Shown here: piece after piece, positions 48,088 to 56,880 of the stretch
Position numbering within the stretch: the stretch's first letter is position 1
How the letters are laid out: each line of letters opens with the position of its first letter
Assembly: GCA_040002995.1 (NCBI GenBank)
Contig: JBDUDK010000048.1
Coordinates: 1-64,000 of the forward strand
DNA length: 64,000 nt
Reading direction: 5' to 3'
Source: JBDUDK01 sp040002995
GTDB taxonomy: Bacteria; Actinomycetota; Acidimicrobiia; Acidimicrobiales; Ilumatobacteraceae
The notes under the pieces: model-generated
What the model saw: the letters and a program-made list of their open reading frames with translations, nothing else
Databases searched by the model: none
Told to the model about the DNA's origin: nothing
Translations under genes and position numbers: made by a program

Positions 48088-51000
48088 GTCGCTCTTCCAT
48101 CGGTCGGGTTCGGGCCGAGGTTACAAACCCGTTGCTCGCCGAACCGGGCACGTGGACGGCCACCACCAGGAGTGCAACGGCCACCCAGACGAGCGGGTCG
48201 AGTGGATCGAACAAACCTGGCCAGCCGTAACCCGCCTCAGGCGCAAAGAGCAACTGCCCGGCAACGACCCCGCCGCCGACGAGCGCCAACAGCAGCGGAG
48301 GAGCCGGTCCCAGAACTGTGCGGAGCCGGCCCCGTGCGACGAGAACGATCGCGGCGGCGATGAGGGCGGCGACTGGTGGAAGCAGGAGAGCACCGCCCAG
48401 CGCTACCGCGAGCGCGACAACGGGCGGGAGGGTGCCCAGTCCGGTCCAGGGGGCCACGAGTGTGTTCGTCGGCGACGTCGCTGAAACGGGCTGGCGGGGC
48501 CGCCGGGTGCGTTTCAACGTGACCAGCGCTAGGCAGACGACCGTACTCACGAGCGAAATGACCAGGACGACCCAGACGTCGCGCTGCGGCGTCCATTCGA
48601 GATGCACGGTGATGACGCCAGAACCTGTCGGAGTGAGGTGCCATCCGTTGGCGTAGCCGTCGATGAGCCGGGGCTGCCGCTGGCCGGCGGCGCCTCGGAC
48701 GGTGGCGTGCCATCCCGCGTTCTCGCTCTGACCGAGCACGAGCCAGAACGGACCGCTCGCGCCTGTTACCGCAAGGTCGAACGACGTGGCATGGCTGTCG
48801 ATCACGCGGACCCGCGGCACCGGCGGTCCGGCGGGCGTCGACACCGTGCCTGCCGAGGTCAGAGGGACCGGGTCGCCGCCCCGATCGGAGGCCAGCAGAA
48901 CACGATCGACGTCGAGGCCTTCGGCATCGCCGGGTGCCGTACGCAGCGTGTGCGGTCCTGACGCCAGCGAGAGGGCATCCGAGTTGCACGAGCTCACTGT
49001 GAGGTCGCGCCCCGCCAGCGCATCGCTTACCCGACCCGAGACTTGGAAGGACAGAGCGCCACCGTCGACCGTGAGGAGATCATCGACGCAGCGGCTCGGC
49101 AGCTCGGCCGGTGCGGGAGGCGACTGAACACCCGGCAGGCCGACCTCGGCGATGCCGACCGGAAGCGCGATCTGGTCATGACCGCCGTTGGGAACCGTCG
49201 TCACGGGCCGTATCGCGCTGACGGTGATCCGCACGGCCGAGGCCGTCAGGGCGGGAAAGCGCACCGTCACAGGTGTCGTCGCGTTGGGATGCCCGCCGTC
49301 GTCGATGAGCGGAGGTACATCGACCACGCGGCGCTGACCGTTGGCGGTGTCGACGACGATCTGTGTGGGCACGGAGTGGCGGGCGTCGGTGACGAGTTGC
49401 AGGTCGAGGTGGTCGAACGTGACGGAAGCCGGCAAGTCGGCCTGAACCCACGTCTGCGGACTCTGGAAGATCGGTTGCCACGCCGTCGTCGCATCACCGT
49501 CGAACGCTGACCGAGCGCGCGCGCCGAACGAACCGGGGAGGTGGCCCGACGACGTGAGCGTGAGCCCCCCGTGAGCCGCATCGGGATAGCCGAGCGCCCG
49601 GTCGACCACGTCGTCGGGGGCCCGCGGGGCGAGATGGATCTGCGGGGCGACACTGAACGCGCGGCCCGCGGCCACCGAGAACTCGCGAGCCAAGGTGCGT
49701 TCCTCATCGCGCCGCCACGCGTCGGCCGGGTCACTGCGCTCACGGTTCAGCACGATGAACAGCCGGTGATCGAGGGCCGTTGCTGCGGTGGCGGCCGTGA
49801 GGTCGTTGGGCACGGCGATGAGGTCCTCGGCGCGTACTCCAGGGATCGTCACCTCCGCGAAGCCCAAATCGCTCGTGGTTACGCTGTCGATCAGCTCCAG
49901 CTCGAGGCGCCGGAATGTGCGGCTGGGGAAGGTGACGGTCTGACCCGGTTCGGCAAGGGAGGCGTCGCCCAATGCAACATCGACATTCGGCCCATTGTCG
50001 AAGTGCAGCTTCACCTTCGTGATGGGGCTGCGGGGATTCGTGATGGTCTGCAGGAGCGTCACGTGATCGGTGGTGACCGGATTGTCGAGTGTGACGATGA
50101 GGCGTTCGCCCTTGGGCTTCGAGAAGCGGATCACGCGCCAGTCGGTGAGGGGATCACCGTCGAGCGCGTTGACGGCGCGGTCCTCGGGCGTGTACCAGAG
50201 CGGCTGGCCCTCGTGCGTGGCTTGCACAGAGGACACTCCAGTGACCACGGCGTGCGATTGGACGTCGGGGCCCCGCGATCCGAACAGGTTGAGCGCGACG
50301 TCGGAGAGGTCGACCTTGAGTGGCTTCTGTCCCTCGACTCGCGTCGCACCGTAGACGTCGCGTAGGTTGCCCCAGCCCCGCGGCCGGTCGCGGTTCGAGT
50401 CGGTGATCACGAGATCCGCATCTCGTGCCGCGCTCAGGTCGCTCGTCGACAGGCTGCCGGCGTACAACATCGGTCCACTCCGATCGAGAAGACCGACGGT
50501 CGCCGCGTCGACCGCGCCCTCACCGTTGCCGTCGATAATCACGGCCGGACCGGTCTCCGCCCTCACGATCGGCACCGCATCATCGACGGCCCGGACGCTT
50601 ACCGGCGCGGCGGCGGCGGTCGAGCGCGGATCGCCAAGCGTGCGCTCGTCAAGCAACGGTCCGGTGGCCGGCTCATTGCGCGTGGGGGTCCCGAAGAGTT
50701 CGGCGGGCGCGAGACCGGGGGCGGCCCCGAGGATCTTGTCGAGTGGTTCAGGACGAGTCGTGCGGTACCGCTCATACGCCAGATCGGATTGGGCCACGAT
50801 GTCGCCGACCGCGAGGCGACGGGCAATCGGCGCGATCGCATTCGGGTCGAGAACGTTTTCTTGCAGGCGCCGGTCGAGCGCCGCGAGCAGGTCGACGGTG
50901 CCGAGCCCGCCATAGGGAACCGTCTCGCGTTGGAGGGTCGGGCGGTCGGTGAGGCCGGGCAGGATCGGTTCGAGTGTGAAACCCCATCGGTACGCGGCGA

Positions 51001-52393
51001 AGTCGGTACCCGGAAGCACGAGGGCTCGAGTGCCGTCCTCCTTCGCCGACAGCCGCGCGGCCACCTGTTTCCAATAGGAGGGAACCTGCTCCGGTTGCCG
51101 TTGGGCGCTGACCACCAGACCACCCGTAACGAGCGCTGGAAGGTTGACGGCAACGATGACGACGCTGACCCCTAGCAGGGGACGGTGCCAGCGGGGAACG
51201 GCGCGCCCCAATGCCGTCACGCCGGCACCGAGCAGTCCGGCGAGTCCGAGCGCGAGGAGGGGCACCGCACGCGGGGTGCTGCGCAGCGCGAGCCCCGACG
51301 ACGTGGTGGAAAAGCGTTCCCACACCCACTGATAGAGCGAGGGGATGCTCCACCGATGTCCACCGACCGAGACCACCACGCCGATGACAACGAGCCAGAC
51401 CAGGAACACGCGGTGGCGCCAGCGTGTGCAAACGGCTGATGCCACCGCGAGTATCGGCACGGCGAAGCTCGCGGCGATGACCCAGACGTGACTCACGTAG
51501 GCGCGGCTCTGCGGCGTGAACGGAAAGAACAGTTCACGGCCGTAGAAGTACCAGTAGCCGAGTTGGCGGATCGTCTCGACCGCTGTCGATGTGCCGGCGA
51601 CGGTGTGGGGCGTTTCCGTGTAGCGCAGAACGTCGACGCCGTAGCGTCCCTGAACCAGGAGGCCGGCGATCCACCAGAGCGATACGCCGAGCGAGAGCAG
51701 ACCGATGCGGCCGACGGCGGCGAGCGCGCGACGCCACGGCACGCTCCGGACGACGAAGATCTCATACGGAAGCCACGCGAGCGGACCGAGGGCGACGAAG
51801 ACAAGAGAGCTGGCGTTGATCGAACCGACGAGCAGTAACACCAGCGCGAAGCCCGCGGGCCAGCGCCAACCGCCCCTCCGAATCGCGTGCGACGTGAGCA
51901 CGATGAACCAGGGGAGCGCGGCCCACGCGCCGAGCAGTACCGAGTGCCGCGCGACGTAGGGCACCACGTAGGGCGACAGTTGATAGGTCAGCGCGGCGAC
52001 GAATCGCCCGCCGGTGCCGATGTCGGCGCGATCGGGATCGAGCAGTCGAAACAGCGCGAGCACACCGAGGCCGGCGCAGAAGAAGGTCGTGCCCCACCAC
52101 AGACGCTGCGCGATCCATGTCGGCATCCCGGCGTGGGCCATCAGCCAGTAGTACGGGCCCATCGGGAACAGGTAACCAATGTTCTGGTGGGGCACCGTGC
52201 CCGCGGCCACCGTCGGATCCCACAGGTGAATCGCGCGCTGCAGAAGCCGGCCGGGATTGAGATACAGATAGGTCTTGGTGTCAGCGGCGAGGGCGCCGGG
52301 CGCGCTGAAGAACGGCGGTACGAAGGCCACGAGACCCAGCAGAAAAGCGGACCGTGCATCGCGCGACCGCAGGGTCAACGGACGCAACGGCAC
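48080..52393 (-). CDS. AftD-like alpha-(1->3)-arabinofuranosyltransferase family protein
   Basis: This 1437-residue membrane protein has an N-terminal GT-C region (residues 1-430) of about ten helices whose first loop APGALAADTKTYLYLNPGRLL holds the D-x-K pair (Asp 38) of the family, then IGYLFPMGPYYWLMAHAGMPTWIAQRLWW. A large extracytoplasmic part (about 430-1280) contains at least one discoidin-like module (AVNALDGDPLTDWRVIRFSKPKG) and a second near SAFDGDATTAWQPIF, both carbohydrate-binding types. Four helices close the C-terminus. In mycobacteria AftD adds arabinofuranose to arabinogalactan and lipoarabinomannan; here a related arabinan or other glycan is inferred. GTG start with AGGAA 4 bp upstream. 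First gene of the leftward cluster. Confidence 0.92.
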   Translation of the reverse strand: MPLRPLTLRSRDARSAFLLGLVAFVPPFFSAPGALAADTKTYLYLNPGRLLQRAIHLWDPTVAAGTVPHQNIGYLFPMGPYYWLMAHAGMPTWIAQRLWWGTTFFCAGLGVLALFRLLDPDRADIGTGGRFVAALTYQLSPYVVPYVARHSVLLGAWAALPWFIVLTSHAIRRGGWRWPAGFALVLLLVGSINASSLVFVALGPLAWLPYEIFVVRSVPWRRALAAVGRIGLLSLGVSLWWIAGLLVQGRYGVDVLRYTETPHTVAGTSTAVETIRQLGYWYFYGRELFFPFTPQSRAYVSHVWVIAASFAVPILAVASAVCTRWRHRVFLVWLVVIGVVVSVGGHRWSIPSLYQWVWERFSTTSSGLALRSTPRAVPLLALGLAGLLGAGVTALGRAVPRWHRPLLGVSVVIVAVNLPALVTGGLVVSAQRQPEQVPSYWKQVAARLSAKEDGTRALVLPGTDFAAYRWGFTLEPILPGLTDRPTLQRETVPYGGLGTVDLLAALDRRLQENVLDPNAIAPIARRLAVGDIVAQSDLAYERYRTTRPEPLDKILGAAPGLAPAELFGTPTRNEPATGPLLDERTLGDPRSTAAAAPVSVRAVDDAVPIVRAETGPAVIIDGNGEGAVDAATVGLLDRSGPMLYAGSLSTSDLSAARDADLVITDSNRDRPRGWGNLRDVYGATRVEGQKPLKVDLSDVALNLFGSRGPDVQSHAVVTGVSSVQATHEGQPLWYTPEDRAVNALDGDPLTDWRVIRFSKPKGERLIVTLDNPVTTDHVTLLQTITNPRSPITKVKLHFDNGPNVDVALGDASLAEPGQTVTFPSRTFRRLELELIDSVTTSDLGFAEVTIPGVRAEDLIAVPNDLTAATAATALDHRLFIVLNRERSDPADAWRRDEERTLAREFSVAAGRAFSVAPQIHLAPRAPDDVVDRALGYPDAAHGGLTLTSSGHLPGSFGARARSAFDGDATTAWQPIFQSPQTWVQADLPASVTFDHLDLQLVTDARHSVPTQIVVDTANGQRRVVDVPPLIDDGGHPNATTPVTVRFPALTASAVRITVSAIRPVTTVPNGGHDQIALPVGIAEVGLPGVQSPPAPAELPSRCVDDLLTVDGGALSFQVSGRVSDALAGRDLTVSSCNSDALSLASGPHTLRTAPGDAEGLDVDRVLLASDRGGDPVPLTSAGTVSTPAGPPVPRVRVIDSHATSFDLAVTGASGPFWLVLGQSENAGWHATVRGAAGQRQPRLIDGYANGWHLTPTGSGVITVHLEWTPQRDVWVVLVISLVSTVVCLALVTLKRTRRPRQPVSATSPTNTLVAPWTGLGTLPPVVALAVALGGALLLPPVAALIAAAIVLVARGRLRTVLGPAPPLLLALVGGGVVAGQLLFAPEAGYGWPGLFDPLDPLVWVAVALLVVAVHVPGSASNGFVTSARTRPMEERHD

Positions 52394-52450
52394 GATTTCC
52401 TACACTAAAGCGCCGGTACCCAGGCCAGGGGTAGCCCCGACAGGACGGCG

Positions 52451-53968
52451 ATGCCCATCGAACCAGCGGCACCGGGTGCCGAACCTGCTCTACCGAACGG
52501 CCTCGTGGTGCTCGCCGTCGTCGTGTCGTGCCTCGGCATCGTCGGACGTTTCGTGGTCCACCGAGGACTCTGGCTCGACGAGGCACTCGGCGTGAACATC
52601 GCCCGCCTCCCGGTGGGCTCGATGACGTCGGCGTTGCGTCACGACGGACATCCACCGCTCTCGTATGTCGCGCTGCACGGTTGGATGGCGTGGTTCGGTA
52701 CCGGTGACGTCGCCGTGAGGGCGTTCTCCGGGGTGATCAGTGTCGCCACCTTGCCGCTTGCCTACGTCGCGGGCCGCCGGCTCGGGGGCCAGCGGGTGGC
52801 GTGGATCAGCGTCGCGCTCGTCGCGGCGTCGCCCTTCGCGGCGCGCTACGCAACCGAGGCCCGCATGTACGCGCTTGTGTCGTTTTTGGCCCTTGCTGCC
52901 TGGCTGGCGGTCGACAGCGCGCGGCGCCAGCCGAGGCTGCCCCGACTCGCCCTCGTGAGCGCGATCGTCGCCGCCCTGCTCTGGACGCACTATTGGGGCG
53001 GATGGCTCGTGCTCGCGGGCGCGCTGCTGCTCGCGTGGGAGGCACGACACCCCGGTCGCCGCGCCGCGGCCACTCGCGTTCTGATCGCCGTCGGCGTCGG
53101 CGTTGTCGCCTTTCTCCCCTGGCTTCCGGTAGTGATCGACCAAGTGCGGAACACGGGAACGCCGTGGGGCCGCACCCGCTCCCCGTTCGCGATCGCGGCG
53201 GTCACCGTCAACGCGCTCGGAGGTACGCCCGATACCGACCACGGTGCCCGCATGTTTGAAGGTGAGGTCTATGGCATTGCCCTCGTCGTCCTCATCGTGC
53301 TCGGCACGATCGGCGTCAACCGTTGGGCCGCGCGACGCCCCACGGCGCTCGCCTCATTGACCATCGCGCTGGGCGGCCTCGGATGCGTGCTCAGCGCCAC
53401 CGCGTTCGCGTCACGGTACGCGGCGGTCGCCGCGCCCTTCTTTGTTCTCGCGGCTGCTGTCGCGTTGGCGGGGTTTTCCGACCGGGTCGCGTGGGTGGGC
53501 GTGGCCGCGGCCTTGGCATTCGGCGCCTTGTTCACGGCCCGAAACATCCGCGAGCCGAGGAGCCAACTACCCGACCTCGTGGCCATCGTCAACGCCCGCG
53601 CCGCCGCCGGTGATGTCGTCGTCTACTGCCCGGACCAGCTCGGACCGGCCGGCAGTCGGGGGCTGCGCGCCGATCTGGTCGGTCTTGCGTACCCGACGCT
53701 CGGCGATCCCCGTTTCGTCGACTGGCGGGACTATGAAGATCGCAACGCACGGACCGATCCACTGGGAGTCGCCACGACGGTGCTCGACCGCGCCGCCGGT
53801 CACGACATCTGGCTGATGTCGCGCGGCGGGTATCGCACGTTCGGAGATCAATGTGAGCGACTCCAGGGCGCTCTCGAAACGGCCCGGCCGCACGAGCTCG
53901 TGCAGGCAGCGGGCGCGGTCGATGCCACGCTGGAGCTGGCGGCGCTCGAGCGCCTTGCCCATTCATGA
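52451..53968 (+). CDS. GT39-type membrane glycosyltransferase
   Basis: This 505-residue polytopic protein has a first helix (LVVLAVVVSCLGIVGRFVV), then RGLWLDEALGVNIARLPVGSMTSALRHDGHPPLSYVALHGWMAWFG, the classic GT39 loop with WLDE (catalytic Asp-Glu) and HPPL. About nine helices follow, then a soluble C-terminus (LVAIVNARAAAGDVVVYCPDQLGPAG; GHDIWLMSRGGYRTFGDQC) probably outside the cell. AGGAC lies near the ATG. Divergent from the AftD-like gene; the stop overlaps the mannosyltransferase start (ATGA). Confidence 0.92.
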   Translation: MPIEPAAPGAEPALPNGLVVLAVVVSCLGIVGRFVVHRGLWLDEALGVNIARLPVGSMTSALRHDGHPPLSYVALHGWMAWFGTGDVAVRAFSGVISVATLPLAYVAGRRLGGQRVAWISVALVAASPFAARYATEARMYALVSFLALAAWLAVDSARRQPRLPRLALVSAIVAALLWTHYWGGWLVLAGALLLAWEARHPGRRAAATRVLIAVGVGVVAFLPWLPVVIDQVRNTGTPWGRTRSPFAIAAVTVNALGGTPDTDHGARMFEGEVYGIALVVLIVLGTIGVNRWAARRPTALASLTIALGGLGCVLSATAFASRYAAVAAPFFVLAAAVALAGFSDRVAWVGVAAALAFGALFTARNIREPRSQLPDLVAIVNARAAAGDVVVYCPDQLGPAGSRGLRADLVGLAYPTLGDPRFVDWRDYEDRNARTDPLGVATTVLDRAAGHDIWLMSRGGYRTFGDQCERLQGALETARPHELVQAAGAVDATLELAALERLAHS

Positions 53969-55074
53969 GCGAGGCGGGATTGCCGGCGGTTCGCGAATCG
54001 CTGCGGGTCGCCGCGGCGCCGTGGCTCGCGGCGCGTGTTCTCGTCGTCGCGGGCTGGGTGATCGCCGCGAACCTCGTCGGCACTCGATTCGTCGAGGGCC
54101 GGCCCGAGCAGCTGCGCCAGGGCCTTTTCATGTGGGACGGCTCCTGGTATCGGGATTTGGCCACCTACGGCTACCACTCCGCGCCGCGAGAGGGGTTCCG
54201 CTTCTTCCCGCTCTTCCCGTGGCTCGGGCGCATCATCGGAGCGTTGCCGCTCGTACCGACGTCGTGGGTCCTCGTTGGGATCGCGAACGCCGGCGCGCTC
54301 GTGGCCGGTGTCTTGATCCACCGGCTCACGTTGCTCGAGACGGGTGATATCCGTACCGCTCAGCGCGCGGTGTGGATGTTTGCGCTGTTTCCGGGCGCGT
54401 TCACGATGGTGTTCGCCTACGCCGAGGGGTTCTTTCTCGCGCTGGCCCTCGGCGTCTTCCTCGCGCTGCGCCGCGGTCGTTTCGGACTCGCCGCCGCACT
54501 CGGACTGCTCGCGGCGCTCTGCCGGCCAACGGGTGTCCTGCTCGTCTTCCCGGCCGTCGTCGAGTTGGCCCGTTCATGGAGAGCGATCCGCTCGCGCGTG
54601 GCGGGCGTTGCGGCCGTGCTCGCGCCCGCCGTGGGCGGCGGGCTGGTCTTGATTCATTCTCGGCTGGTCGGCAAGGCGTGGGACGACCCGGTGCAGGCAC
54701 AGAGAGAGTTGCGGCACGCGACCGTTTTTCCTCTCGTGCGCATCGCTCGGGCCGTGGGCGACTTGTTCGGACCGGAGCGCTCCGGTGACGGACTGCACGC
54801 GTTCGCGGCGGTGAGTCTCGTCGTTGCGTTGGTGCTGTGCGCGCGATGGCTGCCGGCGTCGTCGACGGCGTACGTCGGGACCGCGGCGCTCCTGTTCTTG
54901 TCGGCCGACAACCTGAACTCGCTCGAGCGTTACACGCTGAACGCCGTGCCCGTCGTGATCGTGGTCGCGCTCTTGTGTCGCCGGCGCTGGTTGGAGTGGT
55001 CGATGTTCGCCGTGATGGGCGGAGCCTTCATCGGCCTCACGACGGCGAGCCTCTTAGGCGCCTACGTCCCCTAG
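53965..55074 (+). CDS. PIG-V-like (GT76) mannosyltransferase family protein
   Basis: This 369-residue GT-C membrane protein has MWDGSWYRDLATYGYHSAPREGFRFFPLFPWLGRII near residues 56-91, the family hallmark (WD..WY...A..GY; FFP..P), and WMFALFPGAFTMVFAYAEGFFLALALGVFLALRRGRFGLAAALGLLAALCRPTGVLLVFP, including the P.....Y.E..F pattern. About nine helices. Bacterial homologues mannosylate lipids or lipoglycans from polyprenyl-phosphomannose. Coupled to the GT39 gene by an ATGA overlap. Confidence 0.92.
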   Translation: MSEAGLPAVRESLRVAAAPWLAARVLVVAGWVIAANLVGTRFVEGRPEQLRQGLFMWDGSWYRDLATYGYHSAPREGFRFFPLFPWLGRIIGALPLVPTSWVLVGIANAGALVAGVLIHRLTLLETGDIRTAQRAVWMFALFPGAFTMVFAYAEGFFLALALGVFLALRRGRFGLAAALGLLAALCRPTGVLLVFPAVVELARSWRAIRSRVAGVAAVLAPAVGGGLVLIHSRLVGKAWDDPVQAQRELRHATVFPLVRIARAVGDLFGPERSGDGLHAFAAVSLVVALVLCARWLPASSTAYVGTAALLFLSADNLNSLERYTLNAVPVVIVVALLCRRRWLEWSMFAVMGGAFIGLTTASLLGAYVP

Positions 55075-55101
55075 CAACCGCTGCACCTCCCACCGAAAAC
55101 G

Positions 55102-55114
55102 AAATCTCGAAACG
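55102..55114 (+). repeat. Dispersed intergenic 13-mer, one mismatch copy
   Basis: AAATCTCGAAACG differs at one base from the 13-mer AAACCTCGAAACG at 9981-9993 and 40979-40991. It lies in the short convergent gap 55075-55142 between the mannosyltransferase and glycosylase genes, as the 9886-9998 block lies between convergent genes. No obvious long hairpin surrounds this copy. Confidence 0.4.
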
Positions 55115-55142
55115 CGTGTTCAGGTTTTGTAGCCCCCAGTCC

Positions 55143-55991
55143 CTAGCGGCGGGCGTTCGGTTCGAGGCGGCGGTACGGCGCGCGGCGCGGTGGGCCAAGG
55201 CTGCCTTCGACCAAGAGCCGGATCACGCGGGCGCGATGACCGGCGTAGGGCTCGAGCAACTCCAGCATGCGCGCGTCGTCTCCGCCGCGCTCACCGGCGA
55301 GCACCCATGCCACGAGAGCGGGTAGATGAAGATCACCGACGGCGACTGCGTCGACATCACCGAGCGCCTTGACGCGCACGTGCGCGACGCTCCACGGGCC
55401 CACTCCCGGTAGCACTCCAAGGCGGTCGTTGGCCGTAAGCGTGTCGAGACGGCTCTCGACGCGAGCGACACGGCTGATGGTGGACGCGCGGCCGCGCTCC
55501 ACTCCGTGCGGGTGCAGGGTGTAGTAGGGGAGTGCCGCAAGACGTGCGCCGCTCGGAGCGGTCATGAGGCCTATGTCGGGACCAGGGGCGCGAGTGCCGA
55601 ACGCGCGGGTGATCGACGCCCATGACCGCAACGCCTCAACGGTCGTGACCCGCTGCCCGAGCACTGCCTGCACGAGCGCGTTGAACACCGACCCCGTCGC
55701 GCCGAGACGAGGCACCCCGCGCCGCCGGGCGGCGGCGGCCAACGCAGGGTGTAGCGGCTTGAATGTGGACGGGTCGTCTCCGCTACCGGTCAGGGCGTCG
55801 ACGCGGGCGAGCAGATGGTCGGCCCCAGGTCCCCACGCCGAGGGGGAGCCGTCATCGGTGAGCGGTATCGCGATTGTCGCTGGTCCGCCGGCGGTGTGCG
55901 TGCTCCACCACCAACGGCCGTCGGCCACCGCGGTCGTCGGGTCGCCTGGCCCGAACCGGAGCCGGCCGAGGACACGGGCACGCGTGGGCAC
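55143..55991 (-). CDS. AlkA-like DNA-3-methyladenine glycosylase (HhH-GPD)
   Basis: This 282-residue base-excision-repair enzyme removes alkylated bases. Residues 1-60 resemble the AlkA-type N-terminal domain (LGRLRFGPGDPTTAVADGRWWWSTHTAGGPATIAI). The HhH-GPD domain has FNALVQAVLGQRVTTVEALRSWASITRAFG, the helix-hairpin-helix LGVLPGVGPWSVAHVRVKALGDVDAVAVGDLHLP with the catalytic Asp in GDLHLP, and a C-terminal YAGHRARVIRLL. GTG start; the family often extends further upstream, so a few residues may be missing. No adaptive-response ada gene is adjacent. Confidence 0.9.
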   Translation of the reverse strand: MPTRARVLGRLRFGPGDPTTAVADGRWWWSTHTAGGPATIAIPLTDDGSPSAWGPGADHLLARVDALTGSGDDPSTFKPLHPALAAAARRRGVPRLGATGSVFNALVQAVLGQRVTTVEALRSWASITRAFGTRAPGPDIGLMTAPSGARLAALPYYTLHPHGVERGRASTISRVARVESRLDTLTANDRLGVLPGVGPWSVAHVRVKALGDVDAVAVGDLHLPALVAWVLAGERGGDDARMLELLEPYAGHRARVIRLLVEGSLGPPRRAPYRRLEPNARR

Positions 55992-56076
55992 GAACGCACC
56001 CTAGGACCGGCGCAGTCTCCGGATGAGCCGTAACGAACCGAACCCGACTCGGCCGCTTGCCTGGAACAATGACCCC

Positions 56077-56880
56077 ATGGCCACCGTCGAAGTCGACCAT
56101 CCCCGCGATGGTGTCACCCGGATCACGCTCAACCGCCCCGGCAAGCTCAACGCCATGACCACCGAACTCGTGAGCGAGCTGCACGGCGCGCTTGACGCGA
56201 TCGCCGCCGACGGTTCGTGTCGCGTCGTCGTGCTCACGGGGGCGGGCCGCGGGTTTTGCGCCGGTCTCGACCTCGGGGGCTACGGAACCGCGCCGCACAG
56301 CGAAAATCTCGGGCGCACCCAAGCTGGTCTAGCCGTGCAGAAGCACATCGCGTCGCTCATCCCGCACCTGCGCTCGCTCGCGCAACCCGTCATCGCGGCG
56401 GTGAACGGGCCCGCTTCAGGCGGCGGTTTCGCCCTCGTGCTCGGATGCGACATCCGCATTGCCGCGGAGTCGGCCCGCTTCAACGCGGCGTTCATCCGCA
56501 TCGGCCTGTCGGCGTGCGACATTGGCACGTCGTGGTTGCTCCCTCGCCTCGTTGGCGCGGCGCGGGCCCATGAACTCATGCTCACGGGCCGCCTCTTCTC
56601 GGCCGACGAGGCGGCGCGCATCGGTCTAGTCACCGAGGTCGTCCCCGACGACGCGCTCCTTGACGCGTGTCTCGTCAAGGCCGATCAGATCATGGCGAAC
56701 ACGCCCTTCGGTGTGGCCATGACGAAGGAGGGCATGTGGTCCGCCCTCGAAATCCCGGGGCTGCAGGCGGCTATCGACCTCGAGAACCGCCAGCAGATCA
56801 TGGTGTCGGCTACTGCTGATCACGTTGAGGCGCTGCACGCCTTTCTCGAAAAGCGACCGCCCAAGTACGTCAACGGATGA
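56077..56880 (+). CDS. Enoyl-CoA hydratase/isomerase family protein
   Basis: This 267-residue crotonase has GRGFCAGLDLGGYG and AVNGPASGGGFALVLGCDIRIAAESARFNAAFIRIGLSACDIGTSWLLPRLVG. The CoA-binding and oxyanion segments are present, but the second catalytic Glu position (usually LPE/PE.G) reads SACDIGT, so simple hydratase activity is doubtful. The C-terminus FLEKRPPKYVNG ends at a TGA. The ATG at 56077 is preferred over a GTG/ATG 54 bases earlier because the shorter form opens directly into the family pattern. The last 31 bases recur at 61225-61255, and its end overlaps the SARP gene by 11 bp. Confidence 0.92.
   Translation: MATVEVDHPRDGVTRITLNRPGKLNAMTTELVSELHGALDAIAADGSCRVVVLTGAGRGFCAGLDLGGYGTAPHSENLGRTQAGLAVQKHIASLIPHLRSLAQPVIAAVNGPASGGGFALVLGCDIRIAAESARFNAAFIRIGLSACDIGTSWLLPRLVGAARAHELMLTGRLFSADEAARIGLVTEVVPDDALLDACLVKADQIMANTPFGVAMTKEGMWSALEIPGLQAAIDLENRQQIMVSATADHVEALHAFLEKRPPKYVNG
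56846..56876. repeat. 31-bp direct repeat, left copy (3' end of crotonase gene)
   Basis: These 31 bases encode EKRPPKYVN plus a base at the end of the crotonase gene and match 61225-61255 at 30 of 31 positions (a C/G difference in the proline codon). The two copies have the same orientation and bracket a 4.35-kb segment holding exactly the SARP regulator and the berberine-bridge-type oxidase. Confidence 0.85.
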
